Part shown: positions 7,224 through 13,484 of the stretch, in pieces
Layout of the letters: each line of letters starts with the position of its first letter
How positions within the stretch are numbered: position 1 is the stretch's first letter
DNA from: Wolbachia endosymbiont of Cylisticus convexus
GTDB taxonomy: Bacteria > Pseudomonadota > Alphaproteobacteria > Rickettsiales > Anaplasmataceae
Assembly (NCBI RefSeq): GCF_003344345.1
Contig: NZ_QPIP01000150.1
Span: 1 to 13,484, forward strand
Length of the DNA stretch: 13,484 nucleotides
Reading direction: 5' to 3'
Notes under the pieces: generated by a model
The model's database searches: none
Told to the model about the DNA's origin: nothing
What the model saw: only the letters and a program-made list of their open reading frames with translations
Made by a program: the position numbers and the translations under genes

Positions 7224-7529
7224 TCAGTTATTAGGATTCCAGCTTTCATAGTAGTTTTTCACCTTTTGGTTTGGGTAATATGCATCTTTTGTACCCGTTA
7301 AATTAGGAATTTTTCTCTTTTTATTGTTAACTGGTACTGCATTATCGGTATAATGCAGCCATATATGCCATTCTGGAGAAACTGTTGTTGGCTCAGAAAT
7401 ATTTCCGTATGTCACCCATCTTTTTCCTTTACTTGATTCATAGTAAGAATTTCCGTTTTCGTCTCTCCCTATAAGTTTACCTTTTCTTCGTAATAGGTTT
7501 GTTACTGCATTATAAATTTTAGATAACAT
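7224..7529 (-). CDS. NDUFA12-like accessory subunit of respiratory complex I
   Basis: Small soluble protein of the NDUFA12 (B17.2) family, a supernumerary subunit of NADH:ubiquinone oxidoreductase found in alphaproteobacteria and mitochondria. It sits on the matrix/cytoplasmic side of the arm junction and helps assembly. The 101-residue sequence shows the family pattern: LIGRDENGNSYYES (19-32), KRWVTYG (36-42) and the hallmark SPEWHIWLHYTDNAVP (51-66), then a Pro/Tyr-rich tail (YYPNQ, YYESWNP). It is cotranscribed with mlaD, an arrangement also common in related alphaproteobacteria (family knowledge). It diverges from mrpD across 64 bases. Confidence 0.85.
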   Translation of the reverse strand: MLSKIYNAVTNLLRRKGKLIGRDENGNSYYESSKGKRWVTYGNISEPTTVSPEWHIWLHYTDNAVPVNNKKRKIPNLTGTKDAYYPNQKVKNYYESWNPNN

Positions 7530-7545
7530 AAAGGTATTAAAACAA

Positions 7546-7570
7546 AAAGTATTATATATACTAATACTTT
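7546..7570. promoter_or_regulatory. 9-bp palindrome between divergent NDUFA12-mlaD and mrpD-rodA
   Basis: AAAGTATTA (7546-7554) and TAATACTTT (7562-7570) are exact reverse complements around a 7-base core. A minus-strand TATAAT (7556-7551) and a plus-strand TATACT (7557-7562) lie back to back inside it, so a protein bound here could cover both divergent -10 elements. No good -35 partner is seen for either. Operator function is a suggestion only. Confidence 0.4.
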
Positions 7571-7593
7571 AACGATGTATTAACAACAGTTTA

Positions 7594-9042
7594 ATGCAAT
7601 TACCAATTCTACAAGTGATTATACCAATAATTGCGTCAATGTTTTGCTTTCTTGCCAAGAGGCACAAGATATCTTGGTTTATTTCTTTTACCGCAACAAC
7701 AGCTACTTTTTTGATCTCATTGATGCTGCTCATAAAAACATACAATGGTGAAATTATAACTTATTACCTTGGAGATTGGGCTCCTCCGTACGGAATAGAG
7801 TTAAAAATCGACATGTTGAACTCCTTGATTCTAACTTTGGTGAATTTTATAGCGCTGATTAGTGTGCTTTATAGCTTTCATATTAATGAAAAAGAGATTA
7901 GCAAAAACAAAATCACTGGTTTTTATTCTCTATTTTTACTGTGCTTAAGTGGATTACTTGGGATTTTAGTCACAAATGACATATTCAACCTTTATGTCTT
8001 TTTAGAAATTTCATCTCTTTCTTCTTATGTTCTAGTTTCAATGGGAAGAGATAAGAAAGCTTTAGCTGCAGCATTTGAATATCTAATTAGCGGTACTGTG
8101 GGGGCAACATTTTACTTGTTTGGCATCGGGCTTTTGTACTCTATGACAGGAACGCTCAACATGTCTGACATGGCTGAAAGGATAGTGCCATTATACGATA
8201 ATAACATCATAAAGCTTGGTACATTGTTCATTTTTGTTAGTCTCTCAATCAAGATGGCGCTGTTTCCACTCAGTAGATGGCTAGTTAATGCGTATAGTGA
8301 AGCACCAAGCTTCATTAGCATATTCTTTTCAGGTACAGTAACCAAAGTGATGATATATGTTTTTATCAGAATCTTTTATACTGTTTTCCAGCAAAATTTT
8401 TTCTTACCACTAAGCAATGTGATGATCATTCTTGCGCTTTGTGCTATTGTATTTGGGTCAATATTTGCAATAATCGAAAAAGATATAAAAAGACTACTTG
8501 CTCATTCCAGTATCAGTCAGATTGGCTATATAATTTTAATGCTGGGTTTAAATTCAAAAGCAGGTTTATTTGCAGCAGTTTTTCATATAGTTAACCACAG
8601 TATGATAAAAACGTCTTTATTCATGATTGCAGGGTGTATTTCTTATAAGTTTGGTATGACAAAAATAGAAAATTTATCAGGACTAAAAAAGTCAATGCCT
8701 TATACAACGCTTGCATTTACTCTACTTAGTTTGGCATTAATCGGTGTACCTTTGACAAATGGCTTTGTAAGTAAGTGGTATATGATGAAAGCAATTGTCG
8801 AATCTCATGCATGGGTCTCTCTGATGGTTTTTGCTGTTGGCTCTTTTTTTGCACTAGTATACATGTGGAAAATGGTTGAGAAAATGTATTTTGAAAACAG
8901 TACAGAATCAAACGTTGGAGTGACACTTAACGAGGTGCCATTCCTTATGCTCTTTTGCCCATTGTTTATGGCAACTTTAACGGTAATAACTGGGATATAT
9001 AGCAATCTAATTCGATTAGTGATTGATAAATTTGCTTTTTGA
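7594..9042 (+). CDS. mrpD: MrpD-like cation/proton antiporter subunit (complex I NuoM/N relative)
   Basis: Polytopic membrane protein of the proton-conducting family shared by NuoL/M/N and Mrp antiporter subunits. 482 residues, about 14 hydrophobic segments, close to the usual MrpD length. Features nearer to MrpD than to NuoM/N: GDWAPPYGIEL (60-70), NDIFNLYVFLEISSLSSYVL (128-147) with the conserved TM5 Glu138, and GLLYSMTGTLNMSDMAERI (179-197). The ion-path lysines are at 220 (SIKMALFPLSRWLVNAYSEAPS) and probably 251 (GTVTKV). Further marks are LLAHSSISQIGYI and the FHIVNHSMIKTSLFMIAG block with a conserved His and Lys. The other Mrp subunits are not adjacent, so it may act as a stand-alone antiporter or with subunits elsewhere. 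rodA starts within 50 bases downstream. Confidence 0.85.
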   Translation: MQLPILQVIIPIIASMFCFLAKRHKISWFISFTATTATFLISLMLLIKTYNGEIITYYLGDWAPPYGIELKIDMLNSLILTLVNFIALISVLYSFHINEKEISKNKITGFYSLFLLCLSGLLGILVTNDIFNLYVFLEISSLSSYVLVSMGRDKKALAAAFEYLISGTVGATFYLFGIGLLYSMTGTLNMSDMAERIVPLYDNNIIKLGTLFIFVSLSIKMALFPLSRWLVNAYSEAPSFISIFFSGTVTKVMIYVFIRIFYTVFQQNFFLPLSNVMIILALCAIVFGSIFAIIEKDIKRLLAHSSISQIGYIILMLGLNSKAGLFAAVFHIVNHSMIKTSLFMIAGCISYKFGMTKIENLSGLKKSMPYTTLAFTLLSLALIGVPLTNGFVSKWYMMKAIVESHAWVSLMVFAVGSFFALVYMWKMVEKMYFENSTESNVGVTLNEVPFLMLFCPLFMATLTVITGIYSNLIRLVIDKFAF

Positions 9043-9057
9043 TTTTCTTATGTTTTA

Positions 9058-10191
9058 TTGTACCTCAAAGTCTGTAAAGTTTTCGCTGTGGATAAGCTAA
9101 AGAAGATTCACTTATTACTAGTCATTAACGTAATAGCTCTGTTTTGCGTTGGCATTGTTGTTCAATATTCTTCTGCTGGAGGAAAGTGGGCTCCATTTGC
9201 AATTCATCAATTGGTCATATTCTCTTTCTTCTTTTTGCTTGCTATAGCTATGTCATTTATAGAACTAGATTTTTATTTGAAGCGCGCTTATTTTTTTTAT
9301 ATAGCAACAGTAATTTTGTTATTAATAGTAAATTTTTTTGGTTTGCACATAATGGGTGCTACGAGGTGGATAAGAATTGGTTCAATTAGCTTGCAACCAT
9401 CAGAATTTGCAAAAGTAGGCTTAATACTTGCACTTGCTTGTTATTTCAATAAACAAAGTGTGTATAAAATGATGAAATTTCAAAGCTTATTTAAGCCGCT
9501 TATAATTATTTTCTTACCTGTATTTCTGGTATTGAAGCAACCTAATTTAGGCACAGCTGTGATAATGTTTTTTATAGGAGCATCAATTATATTCACAGCA
9601 ATAATGGAAAGATCTCATTTAATAATTTTTGGAACACTTGGCATTTTCGCAATACCAGCTATTTGGCCTTTTTTGCGCCCTTATCATAAGCAAAGGATAT
9701 TATCGTTTTTGGATTCATCAGTGGATCCACTTGGAATAGGTTATAATGCACAGCAATCTCAAATAACTATTGGTTCAGGAGGTTTGTTTGGTAAGGGCTT
9801 TGTTAACGGAAGTCAAACTCAACTTGGATTTTTGCCGGAAAAGCGTACAGATTTTGCTTTTGCAGTGCTGAGCGAAGAATGGGGTTTTTTAGGCAGCATG
9901 ACTTTGATTTTACTCTATACCACATTGCTCGCTATAATATTCTCTATCGCTTACAGGTCAAAAAATTATTTTTCTAAGTTAATATCTATCGGGATTTTTG
10001 CCTTTTTTGGTGCTCATTTCTTTATAAACATTGGAATGACAATAGGCCTATTACCTATAATAGGTGACCCACTGCCATTTCTATCCTATGGCGGAAGCAC
10101 AACTGCTGCGAGCTTGATATGTATAGGGTTGCTACTTAGTTCCGTATCATCTACAAAGGACTTAAAGCTAAGCTTCCGATTTCATCCATAG
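9058..10191 (+). CDS. rodA: peptidoglycan glycosyltransferase RodA (SEDS family)
   Basis: Membrane enzyme that polymerises lipid II into glycan strands, working with a class B PBP (PBP2). Of the SEDS proteins it resembles RodA more than FtsW: HKQRILSFLDSSVDPLGIGY (210-229), QITIGSGGLFGKG (235-247), QTQLGFLPEKRTDFAFAVLSEE (253-274), where Asp265 matches E. coli RodA D262, the catalytic residue, and GLLPIIGDPLPFLSYGGS (330-347). TRWIRIGSISLQPSEFAK (102-119) is also typical. About ten membrane segments. The longest frame uses TTG at 9058; GTG at 9088 (residue 11, VDKLKKIHLL) begins just before the first hydrophobic segment and is at least as likely. It lies 15 bases or so after mrpD, probably cotranscribed, and converges on iscS. 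Confidence 0.9.
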   Translation: MYLKVCKVFAVDKLKKIHLLLVINVIALFCVGIVVQYSSAGGKWAPFAIHQLVIFSFFFLLAIAMSFIELDFYLKRAYFFYIATVILLLIVNFFGLHIMGATRWIRIGSISLQPSEFAKVGLILALACYFNKQSVYKMMKFQSLFKPLIIIFLPVFLVLKQPNLGTAVIMFFIGASIIFTAIMERSHLIIFGTLGIFAIPAIWPFLRPYHKQRILSFLDSSVDPLGIGYNAQQSQITIGSGGLFGKGFVNGSQTQLGFLPEKRTDFAFAVLSEEWGFLGSMTLILLYTTLLAIIFSIAYRSKNYFSKLISIGIFAFFGAHFFINIGMTIGLLPIIGDPLPFLSYGGSTTAASLICIGLLLSSVSSTKDLKLSFRFHP

Positions 10192-10239
10192 AAAGAGCTT
10201 AGACAACCATCATTTTGCTAATAGTTAACGTCTTATTCC

Positions 10240-11487
10240 TCAATGAGAGTCCCATTTTACGGTGTTTAAATCTATTCCCTCTTGTACCATTTCCAAAAGT
10301 GGGCTCATCTCTCTTAGCCGTCCAACATTTTTAGTAACAAGATCTGCTGCGTATAGAACTTCATCTTTAGTTGTGAATCGGCCAAGGCCAAATCTAATTG
10401 ATGAATGCTCAAGATCGTGGCCATTGTTTAGTGATCTTATGACATAAGAAGGCTCAAGAGATGCAGATGTGCATGCAGAACCGGAGCTCACTGCTAAATC
10501 CTTGATTGCCATGATAAGAGACTCACCCTCAACATAAGGAAAACTTAAGTTGAGGTTACCAGGAATCCTATTTTCATAGTCACCATTTAAAACAACATCA
10601 GGAAATGCTTCTTTTATTTTGTTGTACAAAATATCTCTCAGTTCTTCTAATTTACTTGCTTCTGTTTCCATTTCTTCTTTAGCGATACGTGCCGCTTCAC
10701 CAAAACCAACTGCAAGGGGAGTGGGAACTGTTCCAGAGCGCATGCCTCTCTCCTGTCCACCACCACTAATTAGTGGTGTCAATCTAACTCGAGGATTTTT
10801 TCTACGAACATATAATGCACCTATTCCCATAGGTCCATAAATTTTATGGCTAGAAAGGCTCATAAGATCAATGTTCATTTCATTTACGTCTATTGGAACT
10901 TTTCCAAAGCTTTGAGCAGCGTCTGTATGAAAAAATATATTATACTTTCTACATATTGCGCCAATTTCTTTGACAGGTTGCATTACTCCGATTTCATTAT
11001 TCGCCATCATCACTGAAATCAGAATTGTTTTATCGGTGATTGCCTCCTCAAGTTTCAACAAATCTATAATTCCGTTTTGCTTAACGGACAAATATGTAAC
11101 TTTAAAGCCTTCATTTTCCAGATGTCGACAAGAATCTAAAACGCACTTATGCTCTGTGCAGACAGTTATTATATGATCTCCTTTATTTTTATAAAAGTGA
11201 GCAACACCCTTGATAGCCATGTTATTTGACTCAGTTGCACCTGAGGTAAAGACGATTTCTTTGCTATCTGCGTTCACCAAGTCAGCAATGTGCTTTCTTG
11301 CTCTTTCTACTGCGTCCTCAGCTGTCCAACCAAATGAATGGCTACGAGAGTGTGCATTACTAAACTCACCAAAATAAGGTATCATCATCTCCAAAACACG
11401 ATGATCTACTTTAGTAGTAGATTGATAATCAAGAAATATTGGTAATTTTATTTTAGCATCATGTATTTTTTTACTTTCAACATTCAT
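10240..11487 (-). CDS. iscS: cysteine desulfurase IscS
   Basis: PLP enzyme that takes sulfur from cysteine and hands it to IscU for Fe-S cluster assembly and to tRNA thiolation; cytoplasmic. From the ATG at 11485-11487 it has 415 residues. Marks, numbered from that start: [10 protein letters not shown] (19-28), [14 protein letters not shown] (81-94), TEHKCVLDS (111-119), [12 protein letters not shown] (160-171), [10 protein letters not shown] (187-196), the PLP lysine at 215 in [17 protein letters not shown], and the mobile-loop active cysteine at 339 in [17 protein letters not shown]. The long loop marks a group I IscS. The frame extends 14 codons upstream to 11529, but the likely promoter (-10 at 11520-11525) would start transcription inside that stretch, so the shorter start is chosen. 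No iscU, iscA or iscR is next to it. Confidence 0.95.
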   Translation of the reverse strand: MNVESKKIHDAKIKLPIFLDYQSTTKVDHRVLEMMIPYFGEFSNAHSRSHSFGWTAEDAVERARKHIADLVNADSKEIVFTSGATESNNMAIKGVAHFYKNKGDHIITVCTEHKCVLDSCRHLENEGFKVTYLSVKQNGIIDLLKLEEAITDKTILISVMMANNEIGVMQPVKEIGAICRKYNIFFHTDAAQSFGKVPIDVNEMNIDLMSLSSHKIYGPMGIGALYVRRKNPRVRLTPLISGGGQERGMRSGTVPTPLAVGFGEAARIAKEEMETEASKLEELRDILYNKIKEAFPDVVLNGDYENRIPGNLNLSFPYVEGESLIMAIKDLAVSSGSACTSASLEPSYVIRSLNNGHDLEHSSIRFGLGRFTTKDEVLYAADLVTKNVGRLREMSPLLEMVQEGIDLNTVKWDSH

Positions 11488-11519
11488 AAAGCTATCACAG
11501 AGACAAAATTTACAGCTAT

Positions 11520-11548
11520 TTAATAGCACTAAAACTTAATTTTTTCAA
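11520..11548 (-). promoter_or_regulatory. probable promoter of iscS
   Basis: On the minus strand TTGAAA (11548-11543, five of six) and TATTAA (11525-11520, four of six) are separated by exactly 17 bases. Transcription would start near 11513, giving a leader of about 26 bases before the ATG at 11487. Confidence 0.45.
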
Positions 11549-11576
11549 GGTATAGTCTTGCCTAAACGAAAGTTGT

Positions 11577-11655
11577 CAGCGCTCTCTCCTACGTTATTCC
11601 AGTGCCCCTGTAAAATGTCATTCCCTATGATCAGTGTTTGACACTGGTAGGTCGA
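11577..11655. repeat. Wolbachia-like short intergenic repeat with small hairpin
   Basis: The gap between iscS and the ankyrin gene holds GTTATTCCAGTG (11593-11604), TGTCATTCC (11616-11624ff) and CAGTGTTTGACACTG (11632-11646). The last is a 6-bp-arm palindrome with a 3-base loop. CATTCC/CACTGG-type modules of this look are scattered in Wolbachia genomes (recalled, not searched). It could fold at the 3' end of the ankyrin or 5' of iscS transcripts. No gene is seen in it. Confidence 0.4.
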
Positions 11656-11662
11656 ATACACG

Positions 11663-12226
11663 CTAGGCAACCCTACTAGCACTAGCAGCTTCTTGCTGTC
11701 CATTTGTTAAGATTGGTTTATCAACTTGAGTATCAGGCTTTAACATCATATATGTAGCACCACCAACTGCTAGTGCTATAGCTATAACTGCAACCACTGC
11801 TATAGGTATCGCAATTGTCCCAGTTGCAAAAAGCACCGCTGCTATAGCAGCACCTAATAATGCAGTTTCTACAGCGGCAGCAACCCCTCTATTAAATGCT
11901 TTCACAAAAGAACGTCCTCCTGCCTTTAATAGAACTTCTACGTTTTGACCCTTAGCATAATCTAAAGGAGTCATTCCATGTGTATTTACTGCATTAACAT
12001 TTGCTCCTTTTTCGAGTAAAACCTCTACTGTCTCTTTGCGACAATAAGAAACAGCATAATGTAAAGGAGTTCCATATAAATGTTGCACATCAACATTTGC
12101 TCCTGCTTGGATTAAAAACTCTACTATCTCTTTATGATCTTTATGAACAGCATTGTGTAATGGGGTAAACCCATGTTCCATTCCTTGTATCTTGAAAAAA
12201 GCATCTAATGTTTTAAGCTTGAGCAT
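11663..12226 (-). CDS. small ankyrin-repeat protein with C-terminal membrane segments
   Basis: Protein-interaction repeat protein, possibly acting on host targets as other Rickettsiales ankyrin proteins do (inference). 187 residues. Ankyrin repeats: GFTPLHNAVHKDHKEIVEFL from 19 to about 51, GTPLHYAVSYCRKETVEVLL from 52 to about 83, and a shortened GMTPLDYAKGQNVEVLLKAG from 84 to 103. Then come a basic linker (RSFVKAFNRG), a hydrophobic Ala/Ile/Val-rich region at about 115-161 that could form two membrane helices, and a polar tail. The first repeat starts almost at once after an odd leader, MLKLKTLDAFFKIQ, which is also present beside the left IS110 copy. The original N-terminus may therefore be lost and replaced; Met16 (MEHGFTPLH) is a possible alternative start. 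No Shine-Dalgarno is evident. Confidence 0.8.
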   Translation of the reverse strand: MLKLKTLDAFFKIQGMEHGFTPLHNAVHKDHKEIVEFLIQAGANVDVQHLYGTPLHYAVSYCRKETVEVLLEKGANVNAVNTHGMTPLDYAKGQNVEVLLKAGGRSFVKAFNRGVAAAVETALLGAAIAAVLFATGTIAIPIAVVAVIAIALAVGGATYMMLKPDTQVDKPILTNGQQEAASASRVA

Positions 12227-12395
12227 TAGGTGGAGAAGGGAAAAATTTTGTGTTCATTCCTAGATATAAAATCTGTATGAGAGTTAAGAGTTCCCTCCTC
12301 AAAAGTAGAGGCTGAACGGTATCGTAGAAAGACCTAAATGGTTCTAATTCTGTATTCACAAGGTTAGCCTTACTTTTCGTTTTAAATGGTAACGT
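12184..12395 (+). ncRNA. candidate IS110 bridge-RNA region (non-coding left end)
   Basis: IS110-group elements transcribe a structured bridge RNA from the left-end leader that pairs with donor and target DNA. This leader is about 212 bases and conserved between the two copies. It contains short hairpins: CCTC/GAGG around a 7-base loop (12297-12311) and AAGG/CCTT around TTAG (12360-12371, also present in the left copy). No bridge RNA is demonstrated; the call comes from position, length and family knowledge. Its first 43 bases overlap the ankyrin coding start on the other strand. Confidence 0.4.
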
Positions 12396-13430
12396 ATGGG
12401 GTTATATATGATCAACAACTTTCTGGGTATAGATATTTCAAAAGAACGCTTTGATGTTTTTCTTTCATTCATCAGTAAAAAAGGGAAACGTGAAACTAGG
12501 AAAAGGAGTTTTAAAAACGAGGATTCAGGATTTCAAGGTTTACTGGGCTTTTTGCAAAAACATAATGTAGAAGAAGTAAAAGCCTGTATGGAATCTACAG
12601 GTTGTTATGGTGAAGCTCTTGCTGAATTTCTACACAATGCTGGACATTTTGTTAGTGTTGTAAATCCTTATTGCATAAAATGCTATGCAAGGAGTAAGCT
12701 TGTACGACAAAAGAATGACCAGACTGATGCAGAGATTATTGCAGATTATTGCCAAAGACAGGAACCTTCCCGTTGGACACCACCTTCTTCTGAAAAGAAA
12801 AAATTAAAGCATCTTTATCGTTGTTTAGCTGCATTAAAAGATGAATTAGTATTAGTAAATAATCATTTAGAAAAGAAAGAGAGACTGCCTAAAGAAGTCG
12901 CAAACGCTTGGGAAAACCTTGCAATGAACATAGAACAAGAAATAAAAATAATAAGAAACTCCATACGTGAACTATTAAAACAACATAAAGAATTGTTGGA
13001 AGATTTTCAACTCTTATTGACTATTCCAGGCATAGGAGAGGAATCAGCAATAGCTATTTTAGCTGAAATTCCTGACATAAAAGCTTTTATAAATGCCAGG
13101 CAATTGGCAGCATACGCTGGAACTATACCACGAAATATAACATCAGGCTCATCTGTACATGCCAAGCCCAGATTAAGCAAAACCGGTTCACGAACATTAT
13201 GTAAGGCAATTTACTTTCCTGCTATAGTAGCTAAGAATCACAATCCTATTATTATGACTTTTTGCGAAAGGTTAAAAGAGAAAGGCAAGCATAATATGGC
13301 CATTGTAGGAGCTGCAATGCGTAAGTTACTCCATATAGTTTTTGGTGTTTTAAGTTCAAGAAAGGCTTTTGATCCAGATCATATCAACAACTATAGGACT
13401 AGGAAGCTGACTGAAGGTTTAGTACTTTAA
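12396..13430 (+). CDS. IS110-family transposase (DEDD recombinase), apparently intact
   Basis: RNA-guided-type recombinase of the IS110 family that cuts and rejoins DNA through a RuvC-like DEDD domain and a C-terminal serine-bearing Tnp domain. 344 residues. N-terminal domain: FLGIDISKERFDVF with Asp13, KACMESTGCYG with Glu66, and RQKNDQTDAEIIADY with Asp108 and Asp111, completing the acidic set. A charged helical linker covers about 135-205 (KKKLKHLYR, NNHLEKKERL). C-terminal domain: LLTIPGIGEESAIAILAEIP (207-226), LAAYAGTIPRNITSGSSVHA (237-256) with the candidate catalytic serine in SGSS (250-253), and KPRLSKTGSRTLCKAIYFPA (257-276). The ATG at 12396 gives the longest frame, but Met5 at 12408 is preceded by GGGG six bases upstream and may be the real start. 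Confidence 0.93.
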   Translation: MGLYMINNFLGIDISKERFDVFLSFISKKGKRETRKRSFKNEDSGFQGLLGFLQKHNVEEVKACMESTGCYGEALAEFLHNAGHFVSVVNPYCIKCYARSKLVRQKNDQTDAEIIADYCQRQEPSRWTPPSSEKKKLKHLYRCLAALKDELVLVNNHLEKKERLPKEVANAWENLAMNIEQEIKIIRNSIRELLKQHKELLEDFQLLLTIPGIGEESAIAILAEIPDIKAFINARQLAAYAGTIPRNITSGSSVHAKPRLSKTGSRTLCKAIYFPAIVAKNHNPIIMTFCERLKEKGKHNMAIVGAAMRKLLHIVFGVLSSRKAFDPDHINNYRTRKLTEGLVL

Positions 13431-13447
13431 AATCAACATTTGATTTT
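13429..13447 (+). repeat. 8-bp-arm inverted repeat at the IS110 right end
   Basis: AAAATCAA (13429-13436) and TTGATTTT (13440-13447) are exact reverse complements around CAT. The repeat overlaps the last bases of the transposase stop codon and spans the point where similarity to the left copy ends. It could be a weak AT-rich terminator or a structure at the element's end. The left copy keeps only the first arm. Confidence 0.4.
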
Positions 13448-13484
13448 ATGATGCAATTTTTTGTTGACTCGCAAGACGGTATCT

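Larger units (their letters stand above)
12184..13440 (+). mobile_element. IS110-family element, full-length right copy
   Basis: About 1,257 bases, defined as the extent of similarity to the inverted copy at 68-1284. It has a long left end (about 212 bases before the transposase), an intact transposase, and a very short right end. This layout fits the IS110 group rather than the IS1111 group. No terminal inverted repeats or target duplication are visible, as expected for the family. The left limit lies inside the first codons of the ankyrin gene. Limits are approximate. Confidence 0.75.

Noticed and set aside
7594..9042. NuoM or NuoN subunit of complex I
   Set aside because: The APPYGIEL and MTGTLNMSDMAERI motifs are MrpD-like, and no nuo genes flank it apart from the separate NDUFA12-like gene.
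9058..10191. FtsW as the identity of the SEDS protein
   Set aside because: The RTDFAFAVLSEE block, the QILSFLD/DPLGIGY context and the GDPLPFLSYGGS end match RodA better; FtsW stays possible only at low odds.
11530..11662. tRNA or other structured RNA gene between iscS and the ankyrin gene
   Set aside because: No cloverleaf or anticodon stem could be drawn; short palindromic repeats explain the pairing.
68..13440. Composite transposon carried by two IS110 copies
   Set aside because: The contents are mostly core housekeeping genes and one copy is dead; an inversion-prone inverted repeat is a better description.
1..13484. CRISPR array or phage genes
   Set aside because: No regularly spaced direct repeats and no phage structural genes are seen on either strand.

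Overview
The window is AT-rich (roughly one third G+C by eye). It looks like the chromosome of an obligate intracellular alphaproteobacterium of the Rickettsiales, most likely Wolbachia. The reasons are the gene set (VirB9 of a type IV secretion system, the NDUFA12-like complex I subunit next to MlaD, a stand-alone MrpD-like subunit, IscS, an ankyrin-repeat protein), the many decayed insertion sequences (IS110, IS256, IS630), and short palindromic intergenic repeats. The genus is inferred from family knowledge and was not tested by a search.

Layout. Positions 68-1284 carry a dead IS110-family element on the minus strand. A 5'-truncated IS256 transposase remnant (1285-1827, plus) and a frameshifted IS630 remnant (about 1920-2241, plus) follow: a graveyard of insertion sequences. 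Next on the minus strand come an intact 3-methyladenine DNA glycosylase (2464-3018), with a strong hairpin just upstream of its start, and a broken gene of unknown function (3084-4061). The housekeeping block then starts with mraY (4199-5191) and rnhB (5197-5793) on the plus strand behind a good sigma70-type promoter. They converge, with no spare base, on a virB9 paralogue (5794-6579, minus). An NDUFA12-mlaD pair (7529 down to 6766, minus) diverges from mrpD-rodA (7594-10191, plus) across a short AT-rich region holding a 9-bp-arm palindrome. iscS (10240-11487, minus) converges on rodA. The right end has a small ankyrin-repeat protein with a hydrophobic hairpin (11663-12226, minus), then a full-length IS110 copy (12184-13440) opposite in orientation to the left copy.

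How the genes relate. MraY makes lipid I and RodA polymerises lipid II, so two steps of the reduced peptidoglycan pathway of these bacteria lie in one window. VirB9 belongs to the outer part of the type IV secretion channel, MlaD to phospholipid transport between the two membranes, NDUFA12 and MrpD to respiration and cation/proton traffic, and IscS supplies sulfur for Fe-S clusters that complex I needs.

The most interesting feature is the pair of IS110 copies. They form an inverted repeat of about 1.2 kb enclosing about 11 kb. The shared sequence runs beyond the transposase through about 210 bases of leader and includes the first 14 codons of the ankyrin gene. The IS110 left end may therefore supply the start of the ankyrin gene, and the same leader is where a bridge RNA would be expected.
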